Shown: positions 1 through 10,790 of the stretch, in pieces | Layout: each line of letters opens with the position of its first letter | Position numbering within the stretch: position 1 is the stretch's first letter | NCBI GenBank assembly: GCA_027924585.1 | Contig: BSBM01000871.1 | Location: forward strand, 1,240,001 to 1,304,000 | Origin: Larix kaempferi | Taxonomy: Eukaryota; Streptophyta; Pinopsida; Pinales; Pinaceae | DNA length: 64,000 bases | Direction: 5' to 3' | Position numbers and translations under genes: made by a program | Notes under the pieces: generated by a model | Databases searched by the model: none | What the model saw: only the letters and a program-made list of their open reading frames with translations | Told to the model about the DNA's origin: nothing

Positions 1-398
1 CAGCAGTGGGCAGTCTTACTGATAGTGTCCCCATACCGCACAGTGATAACATTGAACAAGTCGCAACCACCACATCCTCCTCCATGACCAAATCCTACGC
101 CACGTCCTCCTCGGTATCCTCCTCGAAATGCTCCTTGTTGCTGGTACTGTGGTTGGTTAAACTGTTGCTGCATCAGTGTCGGTTGCATCCCTTGTCCTTG
201 TGGTGCATACTGCGGTTGCTGTACATATTCTGTCTGTTGTGGAGCCATCGATATCAGAGCATATTGCGGCATGACCTGCGACGGTTGCTGTTGCTGCGGT
301 ACAAACTACATCTGTGGTAACGGTTGAGCTACCTGCGGCTGCGGTTGCGATTGTTGTACGGCACGTTGATCATCCTTGACGTAGAATGCATCACACAT
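1..398 (-). mobile_element. GypB: distal gag fragment of outer gypsy element
   Basis: This stretch aligns with the gag region of the inner element at about 14898-15300, in the same orientation. Read on the minus strand near positions 5-55 it encodes a CCHC knuckle (C-X2-C-X4-H-X4-C, CYHCAVWGHYQ then DC) with one stop codon inside it. It is cut at 398 by insertion of GypA, and the gag resumes at 17918. The pol of this element must lie left of the window. It is non-functional: interrupted, and carrying stop codons. Confidence 0.8.
394..398. repeat. Target-site duplication of GypA (left copy, CACAT)
   Basis: CACAT here matches CAAAT at 17918-17922 with one substitution. Joining the two flanks restores a sequence colinear with the uninterrupted gag of the inner copy (around 15289-15315). 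That supports this duplication as the insertion footprint. Confidence 0.8.
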
Positions 399-1199
399 TG
401 TTGACTAACACGACCTCGGCGGACAGGGGTTCGCCTCACTGTCGACACATACCGTAGTCTCCCTAGGCACCGGCCCGGGCAGGTTTGAGCTTGCCCAGCA
501 ACACCCATAGAGTGGATGAGGTCTCACCCGAGGCATCTAGGAAGAGCAGATGAAACCATGTTTCCGCCGAGGGAGGAGGAGAGTTGTGGCTACACAAACT
601 AGCTCTATTGCAGTACTTAACCAGACATTTTAAACATTCGATATGGAGCTATAACATTTACTTAATCACAACATTTATCATCACAGTAACAGTAAGCAGA
701 CATTGCATCAATAAAATATAACAACATTCTTCTATCGCAACATTGCACAAAGATAGTGCCAAAACATCATCATTATATTACTTTCAGCCATATACTAGAA
801 ACAAAACCATAGATCTCCATATACATTCACCTTCTTCTTGCTCGCCAACTACTGTCTTTGTCTCATCTCTATCTATCATCTCCGCATATGTGTGTCTAAC
901 ACTTACAATTCTCATCTATTTATAGGCTTCTGCCATTACAATATTTGTCCACTTACCAACGACTTCCTAACCAACACTATGGACAAATGACCAAATATCT
1001 AACTGACTTGGTCCAAATGACCCAAAAACCCGCATACCACGGTACAATCGACTCAACATTACATGACATGTGGTCCAAGTGACCCAAAACCCGCCAACTG
1101 CGGTATACTTAAACACAAAATACCCCTATCATGTCCTCATTCGATGTGTCGCAATGTTGGCGGTACCGCAACATTTCCTCATCGAACCACTTGACAACA
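399..1199 (-). repeat. GypA 3' LTR (801 bp)
   Basis: Starts TGTTGAC and ends GACAACA. It aligns along its length with 17117-17917 with scattered substitutions, so the insertion is older than Cop1. The minus-strand promoter box TATAAATAG lies at 916-924 (CTATTTATA on plus). Confidence 0.88.
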
Positions 1200-1209
1200 G
1201 GCCCCCAAT
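1200..1209 (-). promoter_or_regulatory. GypA polypurine tract candidate
   Basis: On the minus strand TATTGGGGGC directly precedes the 3' LTR start TGTTGTC. This is the expected place for the plus-strand primer of reverse transcription. Confidence 0.5.
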
Positions 1210-2344
1210 ACAATCTTGTGGCTCGCCCTCGAGCCATGTCAACTGCTGGACATAGTGCATTCGAACTGAACTAAGCTCCGGTAACTGTTCTTGCTGTCTG
1301 GATCACGCGATGTTGTCCCACTCGTTCTGTGACACTGATTGTCGACTCCTTGTCCTTCATGTTTAACCCAAAATCATCATCGACCGACTTGCTATCATGT
1401 ACTTCTCAAACTCATCCTCGAGTCTCTTAGAAAGGTACTGATGGGAAGAAAAATAGGACGAACGGTATCAAGGTGCGAAATTAGCAGATGAATCTGGCAC
1501 ATTTGTTTCGCACCAGAAAATGGTACCTACTATGGGCGGGGAGCTACCAACCTAACCATCTCAGGGGTCGAGAAGAGCACAATCCTTTGAACAACTACTG
1601 CGCACTTAATCATGCTAGACCAGCGCTCGGCTCGGGCATAACACAGTGTAAGTGCACTCGCTGTATCAAGGCGCTCATGGACACTTGTCGTTCGGGCTCG
1701 TAGGGCCCCTGGGGTGCTGCCACAGGAAACAAAGTGAAGCATTTACACAGCCTCCTTGGAATTCCTCACAACTCAACTCACAAACTGATCAACCAACATA
1801 ACCACTCTTATTTAAGAACAACTTCATTGTAGCGAACTACCAGCTGCCTTGGCTACTTATAGCCGGACCATTCCTGGGTCACGTCGGTGGGAATGATGCC
1901 CCATTACCTCTCATCTGCGTGTGTGAACCCATCGACTGACGCAACGGGGGGTGACCATGCTGTCACCTAAGATCCCACATGCCAACATGTGAGCAATCTC
2001 CTCACATCGTGGTGATCGTACCGACCCAACGTGCCATGTGCAAAACATGTCGTCGTCATGTGGTAATTCGGCCGAATCTGTCAGGTGCAATCATGTATAG
2101 GGATGATGGGAAATGATCACAAGATATTAGTGGAATAACGTCCGTACCCCCCAAATCCTCCGTAATCATCATAAAAATCCTTCAACAAAATCTTCCATCG
2201 GTCCTGTTCGCAATACTTCCACGAGTCTCCAAACTTGCGGCACAAGCCTCCCTACTTGCGCATACCTTCTTCTGGTGGTGCGCCATCTGCCACCAAGAAA
2301 CCTGCAACACACTCATTGCATTTTTTTTCTTTTTTCGATGTGAC
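1200..2344 (-). other. GypA non-coding interval between integrase end and 3' LTR
   Basis: About 1.1 kb with no coding similarity I can recognise on either strand; only short chance frames occur. Extended 3' regions of this kind are common in the Tat/Athila-like gypsy elements of plants. Confidence 0.6.
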
Positions 2345-3541
2345 TCAGACATCGCAGTGCTCCAAGCTCGATCGATAGGGCTTCAACCTGTGACCATTTA
2401 CCAGCTTGGGGAGGATCTCCCCATCCAACTGCTGCAACTGAACCGCTCCTCCTGAAGTAATATTGCTGATGCGATATGGTCCCAGCCAATGCATCTGCAA
2501 TTTTCCTAGATGTTTCATAAACTTGCTGTCGTACAATAGCACCAAGTCACCTTGCTGAAACTGTTTACTTTTGATGTGGAGATCATGCCATGCCTTCTGG
2601 CGATCCTTCTCCATGCCTTGGTGAAAGCTAGCGATAAATCGATCCGCTTCTAGCCGCACCAATTGCGTTAGACGTTCATCTAATGCTGCAACATCATCCA
2701 TGCCCGTAACAGCCGCAATTCGTAAAATCAGAACAATGTTCTCCATTGGCATAATCGCGTCTTTCCCATATACCAGCCTAAAAGGTGTCTGACTAGTCAA
2801 CCTTTTACATGTGGTGCAATAGGCCCAAAACACTGCCGGGATTTTAAAATCCCAGTTGACACGGTTTGCATTGCACACCTTTGTCAGCGCATGCTCCAAT
2901 ACCTTGTTAAATGCCTCCACCGTTCCATTCGCCTATGGGTTATAGGGTGTACTCTTCTTCTGCTATATCTGCAACTCCTCCGTCAATGCGCTGATGGCGC
3001 GATTAAGAAAGTGGCTTCCTTGATCACTCAGCAATATCTTGGGGCAGCCAAAGCGAGTGATAATGTGATCAAACAAAAATTGAGCAGCCATTGCGGTGGA
3101 GCAATCAACTACGGGTGCTGCCTCCACCCATCGGGTCAAATACTCTATCGCCATGATAATGTACTGTGCACGCATACGTTTCCCGGGTGGAGTGATCAGC
3201 CAGACAAAATCCACAGCCCATTTTTCGAACGGTTGCAATGTCACTTGAGGTAGCAGTGGCATCTCATCGCATTTGGATGTCTTTCCATTTCGCTGACAAA
3301 CATCGCAAAACCGCGCATAGTCTGTCACATCATTATGTAATGTGGGCCACCAAATCCCTACACGCAGTATCTTCCTGGTAGTCGCCCGACTGCCATAGTG
3401 TCCTCCCGCTACTCCACCATGTGCCTCAGCCAATATCTGCGCTTGTTCATGTGGCAAGACACATCTGCGCAATATCTCTTCAGCGCCTAATTTATACAAC
3501 TCTCTTGCGATTAGCTGGAAGTCAGCAGCCTTGAGGACCAA
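2345..3541 (-). pseudogene. GypA integrase (frameshifted)
   Basis: Integrase would insert the cDNA into the genome. The N-terminal zinc-binding region HHCC is visible (H...GGHYG, then CDVCQRNGK). The core carries the first Asp in WAVDFVW and the second in LLSDQGSHF. The third catalytic Glu is in the TVEAFNK region near 2917. The C-terminal part has FRLVYGKDAIMP, DLVLLYDSKF, WLGPYRI and NGHRLKPY, close to the usual gypsy C-terminal fold. The frame is broken between about 2921 and 2963, so the segments 2345-2920 and 2963-3541 are separate. All catalytic acids survive even though the gene is broken. Confidence 0.88.
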
Positions 3542-4183
3542 CTACTTCTTTTGAGTAGTGTTAACGTCATCGGGTGCGGTGCTGGTCACCAAAAACTGAA
3601 TGATGTCATCAAAATATTGATCAACAACGACAACTTGAAATAGTTGGGCATCCGGCAACCCGTCTTTGATATTAGTCGGTTCCTCCCCTGTGTCAATTCC
3701 TGACAAATGATTTGGTCTAGCATTCAACCGCCCGGGTTTCACAATGACTTCAAAATCAAAATCCTGAAACAAAAGTAGCCAATGGCAGATCTTCCCCCCC
3801 AACACAGGCTTATTGACCAAGTATTTCAATGCAGAATGATCAGTGAACATTTTAAAGTGGCCACCCAACAAATAATGCCTGAATTTCTGCAGTGCATAAA
3901 CCATGGCTAGACCTTCCCGCTCCGTGGTAGTGTAGTTTCGTTTTGTAGAGGACAGCTTCCGACTGGAAAAATCAATGGGATGATCAAGGTCGCCTTATCC
4001 AGGTTGAGACAACACAACACCTAATGCATTTGATGAAGCATCAACATGGACATGGAATTCCTTACTCCAGTCCGGAAAGACCAAGATCGGTGCCGACGCC
4101 ATCTTCGCCTTGAGCATTTCGAAACTATCCTCACATTCCGGGCTCCATTGGAATGCCGCGTCCTTCTTCAACAACTTTTCCAT
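3542..4183 (-). pseudogene. GypA RNase H (frameshifted)
   Basis: RNase H degrades the RNA strand during cDNA synthesis. Segment 3995-4183 begins MEKLLKKDAAF and reaches FHVHVDASSNALG with the first catalytic Asp. Segment 3542-3904 has MVYALQKFRHYLLGGHF and MFTDHSALKYLV with a further Asp. The connection to integrase has PGRLNARPNHLSG, a decayed form of the usual gypsy tether. The two segments are in different frames (break around 3905-3994). It follows RT and precedes integrase, as usual for gypsy. Confidence 0.85.
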
Positions 4184-5146
4184 AGGGGCAGTAATCGCAG
4201 CATAACCTCTGATAAACTTGCAATAATATCACGTATGACCCAAGGTCCCGTGCAACTACTTAACGGTGGTTGGCGATTGCAATCCCATAATGAGTGCAAT
4301 TTTGGCTGGATCAACCAGCAATCCCTGTTTACACATGATATGGCCCAACAATATCCCAAATGGTGCACAGAAAATACATTTCTTCAAATTCAACGATATC
4401 TTGTTCTGTCGTCATCGCTCAAGCATTAACCACAGACTGGCCAGATGGTCACGAATCAATCCATAAACGGTCTAGTCATCCATATATACCTGCAAATTTT
4501 TTTGAATAAAATCTTTGAATGCGGCAACAACAACCCGGGAGAATATCGCAGGTGCATTCTTCAAACCAAATGGCATTACTGTGTACTGAAAGAAACCCCA
4601 TTCAGTAACAAAAGTTGTCTTATGGCGATCTTCCTTAGCAATGCGAATCTGATGGTAGCCAGAGAATCCATCAGTAAAGCAGTACATCTCCTGGCTTCCC
4701 ACCCCTTCAAGTACTTCATCAGTAAACGGGGATGGAAAAGGGTCATGCAAGCAGGCATCGTTCAACTTCTGTAAGTTGACGCAAATGCGTACTTCTCCTG
4801 TTTTCTTGTCCTACACCACCATAGGACTGATCCATTCGAACTCTTCCACAGGTTCAATAATACCAGCATCCAACATGTGATCAAGTTCTGCCTTGACCTT
4901 TTTCTTCTGTCACGGATTGAGCCGATAAGGTCGCTGTCCGACTGGCTTAGCATCTTGTTTTAATGGAATCTTCATCTCTCCTAAATCACCTAGGATTCCC
5001 TTCATTTCAGAAAACTTCATGGGAAACATGTCTTGAATCTTATGAAGTAGCTTAGTAACTTTACTTATCATCTCATCATCCCAATAATCCCCAACATTAG
5101 CAAACTTGGTTGTAGCCTTTGTGCCGATATTCATCTTGTGAAGCTG
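4184..5146 (-). pseudogene. GypA reverse transcriptase (fragmented)
   Basis: RT copies the genomic RNA. On the minus strand 4910-5146 encodes the entry region (SEMKGILGDLGEMKIPLK, then PYRLNP). 4762-4953 and 4472-4765 give the fingers/palm (DPFPSPFTDEVLEGVG, FSGYHQIRIAKEDRHKTTF, MPFGLKNAPAIFSRVV) ending in the catalytic YMDD near 4472-4483. The thumb is out of frame at about 4184-4460. Several frame changes and stops are present. The copia Cop1 is inserted just upstream at 5147-5151, separating RT from its upstream linker at 12950. Confidence 0.88.
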
Positions 5147-5151
5147 CAATG
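5147..5151. repeat. Cop1 target-site duplication, left copy (CAATG)
   Basis: CAATG immediately precedes the 5' LTR and recurs exactly at 12945-12949 after the 3' LTR. Confidence 0.96.
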
Positions 5152-5640
5152 TGTTAAATATTGTAACTTCAAAGAATATTATATTTGTACTTTATTATTC
5201 CGGAGATGTTTCATCCCTCCGAGGTAATCCTATTATGTATCCGGAGATGTTTATTCCTCCGAGGGTTAGTATTAACTAGGGTTATTAGACCCACCATGTG
5301 TGGGTCGGCCCTGTAGTTATATTTTAGGGGTTATTAGACTTCTCCAGGTGAGGTCGGCCCCAACAGGTCTTTTAGTCAGTTGAGAGTCAAGTATAAATAG
5401 ATGAGGTGAACTCCTCATTAGATCATTCACTCACTTGTGAAAGGGTACGCACTAGTTGAGGAGATCTGCTAAGGAGTCAAGAGGAGAAGGAGCACATCTT
5501 GTATTTTGGTTGATCATCTTATTGAGGAAAGCTTTACTGGGTTTTCTACCCCATGAGGGTTTCCCAGGATATATTGTGTGTTATCTTGTGATTGTGTTTC
5601 TATCAGAGATCTTGCTTGTCTATTTGGTTTAAATCTAACA
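5152..5640 (+). repeat. Cop1 5' LTR (489 bp)
   Basis: TGTTAAATATTG...AAATCTAACA. It contains two short repeats of the type CCGGAGATGTTT...CTCCGAGG near the U3 start (about 5200-5265), and a TATA box at 5392-5400. It is identical to 12456-12944 except at position 5447. Confidence 0.96.
5392..5400 (+). promoter_or_regulatory. Cop1 LTR TATA box
   Basis: TATAAATAG in the middle of the LTR is a canonical plant TATA box. Transcription would start about 30 bp downstream. The same box lies at 12696-12704 in the 3' LTR. Confidence 0.75.
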
Positions 5641-5652
5641 TGGTATCAGAGC
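5641..5652 (+). promoter_or_regulatory. Cop1 primer-binding site (initiator Met tRNA)
   Basis: TGGTATCAGAGC directly abuts the LTR end. It is the classical complement of the 3' end of plant initiator-methionine tRNA, used to prime minus-strand synthesis. Confidence 0.93.
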
Positions 5653-6103
5653 CAAACTGAATAGGACATCTTTCACAAGGTAAGAATACCTCTTTCTCTC
5701 TCTTTGGTGAAGTTAGGGTTTCAGCCCAAAGTTGATATTATTGATTTTTGGTTGCATGGCTGGATAGCCCTTTTCAATACCTTTCTTTTGAGCTATAGAT
5801 CGAACTTTTTGGTTGGGTAGAACTCCGGGAAATCCAAACCCTAATTCTACCAAAAGTGCGATACGTCAGATTTTGGTTTCAGAAAAAAGTTGTAATTTTT
5901 GAATTCTGATTATATGGCTGGGTATCCCTTCTCAAGAGCATTCTTTTGAGCTATAGATCGAACTTTTTGGTTGGGTAGAACTCCGGGAAATTCAAACCCT
6001 AATTCTACCAAAAGTGCGATAAAATTCTGTTCCAGATTCCGGAAAAGTAAAAGGTAACTTTCCAGGTAAGTCTACTCTGTCTCTTGGACTCCCCCAAGAG
6101 AAG
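5653..6103 (+). other. Cop1 5' leader with a 108-bp direct repeat and splice-donor-like sites
   Basis: The untranslated leader contains two 108-bp direct repeats, 5756-5863 and 5914-6021, offset by 158 bp and differing at a few bases. Each includes upstream ATGs and the phrase AACTCCGGGAAAT. Two good 5' splice consensus sites occur: AAG|GTAAGA at about 5680 and CAG|GTAAGT at 6063-6071, just before the start codon. Whether they are used cannot be seen here. Confidence 0.7.
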
Positions 6104-9100
6104 ATGGCTCCAAATACTAAGCTTGAAGACAAGCTAGAAGGCATAGAGAATTTCCGAGCATGGAAATACAGAATTGGTCTAATTCTTGAGGAGAATGATC
6201 TTGCTCATTATATCAAGGAGGAAGTTGCAGAACCAGAAGAAGATGAAGCCAAAGAGAAACACAGGAAGGATCTGATTAGGGCAAAGAGAATCATAGCTGA
6301 TTCCATTAAAGACCACTTGATTCCCCAAGTGTCTTCCAAGAAGACTCCAAAGGAAATGTATGATGCCCTAGGAAGAATGTATGAAGGAAAGAACATCAAT
6401 AGGAAGATGAATCTAAGGACTCAGTTGAAGAGCACCAAGATGAACAAAGGAGAATCCATTCAAGACTACTTCTCAAGAGTCCATCAAATCAAAGAACAAC
6501 TAGATGCCATTGGTGATACCCTTGATGAAGATGAACTTGTGATGACAGCTCTAAATGGTCTCACTAGACCTTGGGAGTCATTCATTCAAACTATGTGTGC
6601 CAGAAAAGAAAGTATGAAGTTTGATGTAGTTTGGGAAGATTGTGTACAAGAGGAGGCTAGGGTTGCAAATAGAGAAGCCTTGCTCAAAGAAGATGACCAA
6701 GCCTTGGCCACTCATACCAAAAGAAGAAGGAGTCAATCCTACTTCAAGAAAGGTGGTCTCAAGGAGTCTCATCCTCCTCACAGATTTCACAAGAAAAGAG
6801 GATCTACTCAAAGAAGGGATTACTCTTCTTTCCAATGCTACTCTTGTCACAAATTAGGACACATTGCTAAAGATTGCCCTCTACAGAAGAAAAAGGGTAA
6901 TCACTTCAAAAGACATCAAGCACATCTTGCAGAGGATGACAGTGAAGAAGAAGAAATAGAGGAAGAAAGGTCTCACAATAAAAGGCCTAGAGATGAAGGG
7001 GAAGAAGAAGAAAGGACCTTCTTCAAAAGGAGGTCAAGAAGAAACACAGAAGAAGATGCAGAAGAATATGTTCTATTCTCCGCACTCTCTGGATCCATAA
7101 CCCCTGGTGAAGGTACATGGCTTATTGACAGTGGTGCTTCAAAGCACATGACTGGACAGAAGAGGACCCTCTCAAATCTTGAAGAAAAGAATTCTCCCCA
7201 AAAGGTATCTCTAGGAGATGACTATCAATATCCCATTAAGGGAATTGGTGAAGCAAACTACAAACTCGATTCTGGAACCCCCATGAAGATGAAGGAAGTT
7301 CTATATGTTCCAGGATTAAAGAAGAATTTGCTTTCAATCTCAGCTTTAGACAAGAAAGGCTATAGAGTTGCATTCATTGATGGACAAGTGTTAATGTGGT
7401 CCAAAGGCAAATCCATTAAGGATGCAATTGTTATTGGTGAAGAGGAAGGAGGTTTATATAAAATCAAGGGTCATCCAGAAGCTGCTCTTGTTCATGAAAC
7501 CTCTAGCCCCAGTGAGCTATGGCATAGAAGACTAGCTCACATTAACTACAAAGCCTTACCTTATGTAAGCAAGGTGGTCATAGGACTACCAGATTTAAAG
7601 GTGGTTCATAATGGCTCATGCAAAGGATGTAAGAAAGGCAAGAATGTCAAGAACCCATTTCCAAAGAGTGAAACAAAGACCAAAGGGATCTTGGAGTTAA
7701 TACACTCAGATGTGTGTGGTCCAATGCCCACCACCTCTCTAAGTGGGTTTGAATACTATCTTTCTTTCATTGATGATCATTCAAGGAAAACTTGGATATA
7801 CTTTCTAAAGGGTAAGAATGAAGTTTTTGGGAAGTTCAAAGAGTTCAAGGCTCTAATAGAAAATCTCTCAGAAAAGAAAATCAAGGTTCTCAGAACAGAC
7901 AATGGTGGAGAGTATACTTCAAAAGAGTTTGAAGAATTCTGTAAGGAAGCTGGAATCAAAAGAGAACTAACCACTCCCTACAATCCCCAACAAAATGGGG
8001 TTGCAGAAAGGAAAAATAGAACCATCATGGAAGCTGTGAAGACTATGATACATGACCAGGATCTTCCCATGTATCTGTGGGCTGAAGCAGCCAGAACAGC
8101 AGTATATGTTCAAAACAGATTATCTCATAGTGCTCTTGATTTCAAAACTCCAGAAGAAGTGTTTTCTGGAAAGAAGCCCGAAGTAAGCCATCTTAAAATA
8201 TTTGGGTGTCCTGTGTACATCCACATTCCAAAGGAAAAGAGAACCAAGTTGGATCCTTCTGGTAAGAAAGGAATATTTGTTGGCTATTGTGAATCATCCA
8301 AAGCCTTCAGGATTTACATACCAGGTTTTCATCATATAGAAATAAGTAGAGATGTAACCTTCGATGAGGAAGCAGCTCTTAAGAAATCTAGAAAATGTCA
8401 ACTTGAAGAAGTTTATGAAGAAGATACATCTCCCAGAGTCTCAGATACTGTTCACATCCCTGAGGAGGACATAACAGAGGATCATGACATGCTGGAACCA
8501 CAAGAACCCCATGTTGCAGAATTATCTAGGAAAAGAAGACCAGCATGGGCTAGAGATATTATACAAGGAGCTGAAAGATATGGTGCTCCTGAAGGCTCCA
8601 CTAGAGAAAGGAAGAAACCAAAGCTAGTGTCCAACTATATGGCCTTGATGTGTGATCTTGTGGATCAACTACCTACTAGCTATGAAGAAGCAGCTCAAAA
8701 GAAAGAATGGGTAGAAGCAATGACTGAAGAATATCAGTCAATAATGAAAAATGATGTTTGGGATATAGTCCCCAAACCAAGAGATAAAAGTGTGGTTTCT
8801 TCCAAATGGATTTTCAAAATAAAACATGCTGCAGATGGAAGCATTGAAAAATACAAGGCAAGGTTTGTAGCCAGAGGATTCTCTCAAAAGGAGGGAATTG
8901 ACTATGAAGATACATTTGCACCTGTTGCTAGGTATACTTCGATTAGAACTATCATGGCACTTGCATCTATGATGAAATGGAAATTGCATCAAATGGATGT
9001 TAAGACAGCCTTCCTGAATGGTGTAATTGAAGAAGAAGTATACATAGAACAACCTCAAGGTTTTGAGGTCAAAGACGGAAGGACCCATGTATGCAAACTG

Positions 9101-10213
9101 AAGAAGGCATTATATGGTTTGAAGCAAGCTCCCAGAGCTTGGTATGGAAGAATTGACAGCTTCTTATTAAGCATGGGCTTTACCAAAAGTAAAGCTGACC
9201 CCAATCTCTATCTTAAGGTAATGAATGATGAACCTGTTATATTGCTATTATATGTAGATGATTTATTTCTAACAGGAAATGAGAAACAAATCATTGAAAG
9301 CAAGAAGAAGCTTTCTTCAGAATTCGAAATGAAAGATCTCGGATTAATGCACTACTTCTTAGGCCTAGAAGTATGGCAAGAGCAAAAAGGGATATTTCTA
9401 AATCAAGGTAAGTATACTGTGGAGATCCTCAAAAGGTTTGATATGTTGGAGTGTAAAGCTATGGCCACTCCCATGGACTCCAACCTAAAACTACTAGCTA
9501 ATGATTCATCAGAACTAGTGGACATAACCCTATATAGACAAATCATTGGATCTTTGATGTACTTGACAAATACTAGGCCTGATATATGCTTTGCTGTAAA
9601 TACCCTAAGTCAGTTTCAAGTAGAACCTAGAAAGGTTCACCTTATAGCTGCAAAGCATATCATGAGGTACCTAAAAGGTACAGTGGACTATGGTCTTTAC
9701 TATCTTAGAGAAAATGAACTCAAGTTGCATGGTTTCTCAGATTCTGATTGGGCAGGTAGTGTCTCAGACAGAAAAAGTACTTCAGGTGGATGTTATGGTC
9801 TTGGATCTGCCATGATCTCCTGGTTCAGCAAGAAACAATCTAGTGTGGCCCTCAGTACCGCTGAAGCAGAATATATAGCTGCTTGCTCTGCCAGCTGTGA
9901 AGCGGTGTGGCTTCGGAAACTCTTATCTGGAATCTTTGACTTAGAGATGGATCCTACTGTGATTATGTGTGATAATCAAAGCTGCATTAAGATGACTGAA
10001 AATCCTGTGTTCCATGATAAGTCAAAACACATTGAGATCCGTTACTTCTATATACGAGACATGGTGCAGAGAGGAGCCATCAAGCTCGAGTACATAAGCA
10101 CTGAATATCAGGTTGCCGATATCTTGACTAAACCTCTGTCTCGAGTAAAGTTTGAATACTTCCGAGACAAGCTTGGTTTAGTCCAGAAGGACCCTCCTCG
10201 AAAGGGGGAGTAG
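6104..10213 (+). CDS. Cop1 gag-pol polyprotein (1369 aa)
   Basis: A single polyprotein supplying every function for retrotransposition. The N-terminal ~240 residues are capsid-like gag. The CCHC knuckle CYSCHKLGHIAKDC spans residues 245-258. The protease active site is DSG at 342-344. Integrase has the zinc site H474, H479, C506, C509 and the catalytic triad D536, D599, E635 with the usual 35-residue D-E spacing. RT carries KTAFLNG and the catalytic YVDD at 1050-1053. RNase H has D1213, E1254 or E1256, and D1290, and ends in ADILTKPL. The start ATG has A at -3 and G at +4 and follows the leader. No stop or frameshift is present; the length is normal for plant copia. Gag and pol are in one frame, so their ratio would have to be set by processing or RNA-level control. 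The last codons Lys-Gly-Glu overlap a purine tract. Confidence 0.97.
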   Translation: MAPNTKLEDKLEGIENFRAWKYRIGLILEENDLAHYIKEEVAEPEEDEAKEKHRKDLIRAKRIIADSIKDHLIPQVSSKKTPKEMYDALGRMYEGKNINRKMNLRTQLKSTKMNKGESIQDYFSRVHQIKEQLDAIGDTLDEDELVMTALNGLTRPWESFIQTMCARKESMKFDVVWEDCVQEEARVANREALLKEDDQALATHTKRRRSQSYFKKGGLKESHPPHRFHKKRGSTQRRDYSSFQCYSCHKLGHIAKDCPLQKKKGNHFKRHQAHLAEDDSEEEEIEEERSHNKRPRDEGEEEERTFFKRRSRRNTEEDAEEYVLFSALSGSITPGEGTWLIDSGASKHMTGQKRTLSNLEEKNSPQKVSLGDDYQYPIKGIGEANYKLDSGTPMKMKEVLYVPGLKKNLLSISALDKKGYRVAFIDGQVLMWSKGKSIKDAIVIGEEEGGLYKIKGHPEAALVHETSSPSELWHRRLAHINYKALPYVSKVVIGLPDLKVVHNGSCKGCKKGKNVKNPFPKSETKTKGILELIHSDVCGPMPTTSLSGFEYYLSFIDDHSRKTWIYFLKGKNEVFGKFKEFKALIENLSEKKIKVLRTDNGGEYTSKEFEEFCKEAGIKRELTTPYNPQQNGVAERKNRTIMEAVKTMIHDQDLPMYLWAEAARTAVYVQNRLSHSALDFKTPEEVFSGKKPEVSHLKIFGCPVYIHIPKEKRTKLDPSGKKGIFVGYCESSKAFRIYIPGFHHIEISRDVTFDEEAALKKSRKCQLEEVYEEDTSPRVSDTVHIPEEDITEDHDMLEPQEPHVAELSRKRRPAWARDIIQGAERYGAPEGSTRERKKPKLVSNYMALMCDLVDQLPTSYEEAAQKKEWVEAMTEEYQSIMKNDVWDIVPKPRDKSVVSSKWIFKIKHAADGSIEKYKARFVARGFSQKEGIDYEDTFAPVARYTSIRTIMALASMMKWKLHQMDVKTAFLNGVIEEEVYIEQPQGFEVKDGRTHVCKLKKALYGLKQAPRAWYGRIDSFLLSMGFTKSKADPNLYLKVMNDEPVILLLYVDDLFLTGNEKQIIESKKKLSSEFEMKDLGLMHYFLGLEVWQEQKGIFLNQGKYTVEILKRFDMLECKAMATPMDSNLKLLANDSSELVDITLYRQIIGSLMYLTNTRPDICFAVNTLSQFQVEPRKVHLIAAKHIMRYLKGTVDYGLYYLRENELKLHGFSDSDWAGSVSDRKSTSGGCYGLGSAMISWFSKKQSSVALSTAEAEYIAACSASCEAVWLRKLLSGIFDLEMDPTVIMCDNQSCIKMTENPVFHDKSKHIEIRYFYIRDMVQRGAIKLEYISTEYQVADILTKPLSRVKFEYFRDKLGLVQKDPPRKGE
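10201..10210 (+). promoter_or_regulatory. Second, upstream PPT-like tract overlapping the gag-pol end
   Basis: AAAGGGGGAG coincides with the final codons and is followed by the TAG stop. It matches the functional-position PPT at 12447-12455 (AAGGGGGAG). In CopD the coding end likewise runs into GAGAGGGAG and then the LTR. I infer this is the ancestral PPT, separated from the LTR by growth or insertion of the repeat region. Confidence 0.55.
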
Positions 10214-10323
10214 CATAGTATTTCTGTCACTTATTTTTTTTGTTTTGTTAGCTACTTACAATTATTTAGATTTAGAACTCTTACATATCGTTTATACATG
10301 ATTTGATATGATGTATTAGTGAG

Positions 10324-10761
10324 AATACATACATGTTTTGATGTACACATGTTTTGATGAGATGTGTACATGTTTTGATTAGTGATGTATACATGTTTTG
10401 ATGTACACATGTTTTGATGTGATGTGTACATGTTTTGATTACTGATGTATACATGTTTTGATGTACACATGTTTTGATGTGATGTGTACATGTTTTGATT
10501 AGTGATGTATACATGTTTTGATGTACACATGTTTTGATGTGATGTGTACTGATGTATACATGTTTTGATGTACACATGTTTTGATGTGATGTGTACATGT
10601 TTTGATTAGTGATGTATACATGTTTTGATGTACACATGTTTTGATGTGATGTGTACTGATGTATACATGTTTTGATGTACACATGTTTTGATGTGATTGT
10701 TGACGTATACATGTTTTGATGAACACATGTTTTGATGTGATGAATACATGTTTTGATGTGA
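10324..10761 (+). repeat. Tandem array R1: 60-bp period built from ~20-bp ACATGTTTTGATG units
   Basis: The sequence repeats with an exact 60-bp period over 10381-10540. Each unit contains three variants of TACATGTTTTGATG; some later units are shortened. ACATGT is palindromic. Non-coding in any meaningful sense. Confidence 0.92.
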
Positions 10762-10790
10762 TATATGATTGTACCTGTATGGATGAAGAT

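Noticed and set aside
399-1199. Solo LTR
   Set aside because: A same-length partner exists at 17117-17917 with matching flanking duplication and internal domains in the right order.
1530-1742. Extra gene (env-like) in the GypA 3' interval
   Set aside because: A 70-codon frame only. No signal peptide, membrane segment or other support.
10324-10761. Telomere-like or centromeric satellite
   Set aside because: The unit (ACATGTTTTGATG variants) is not TTTAGGG-like, and the array is confined inside one retrotransposon.
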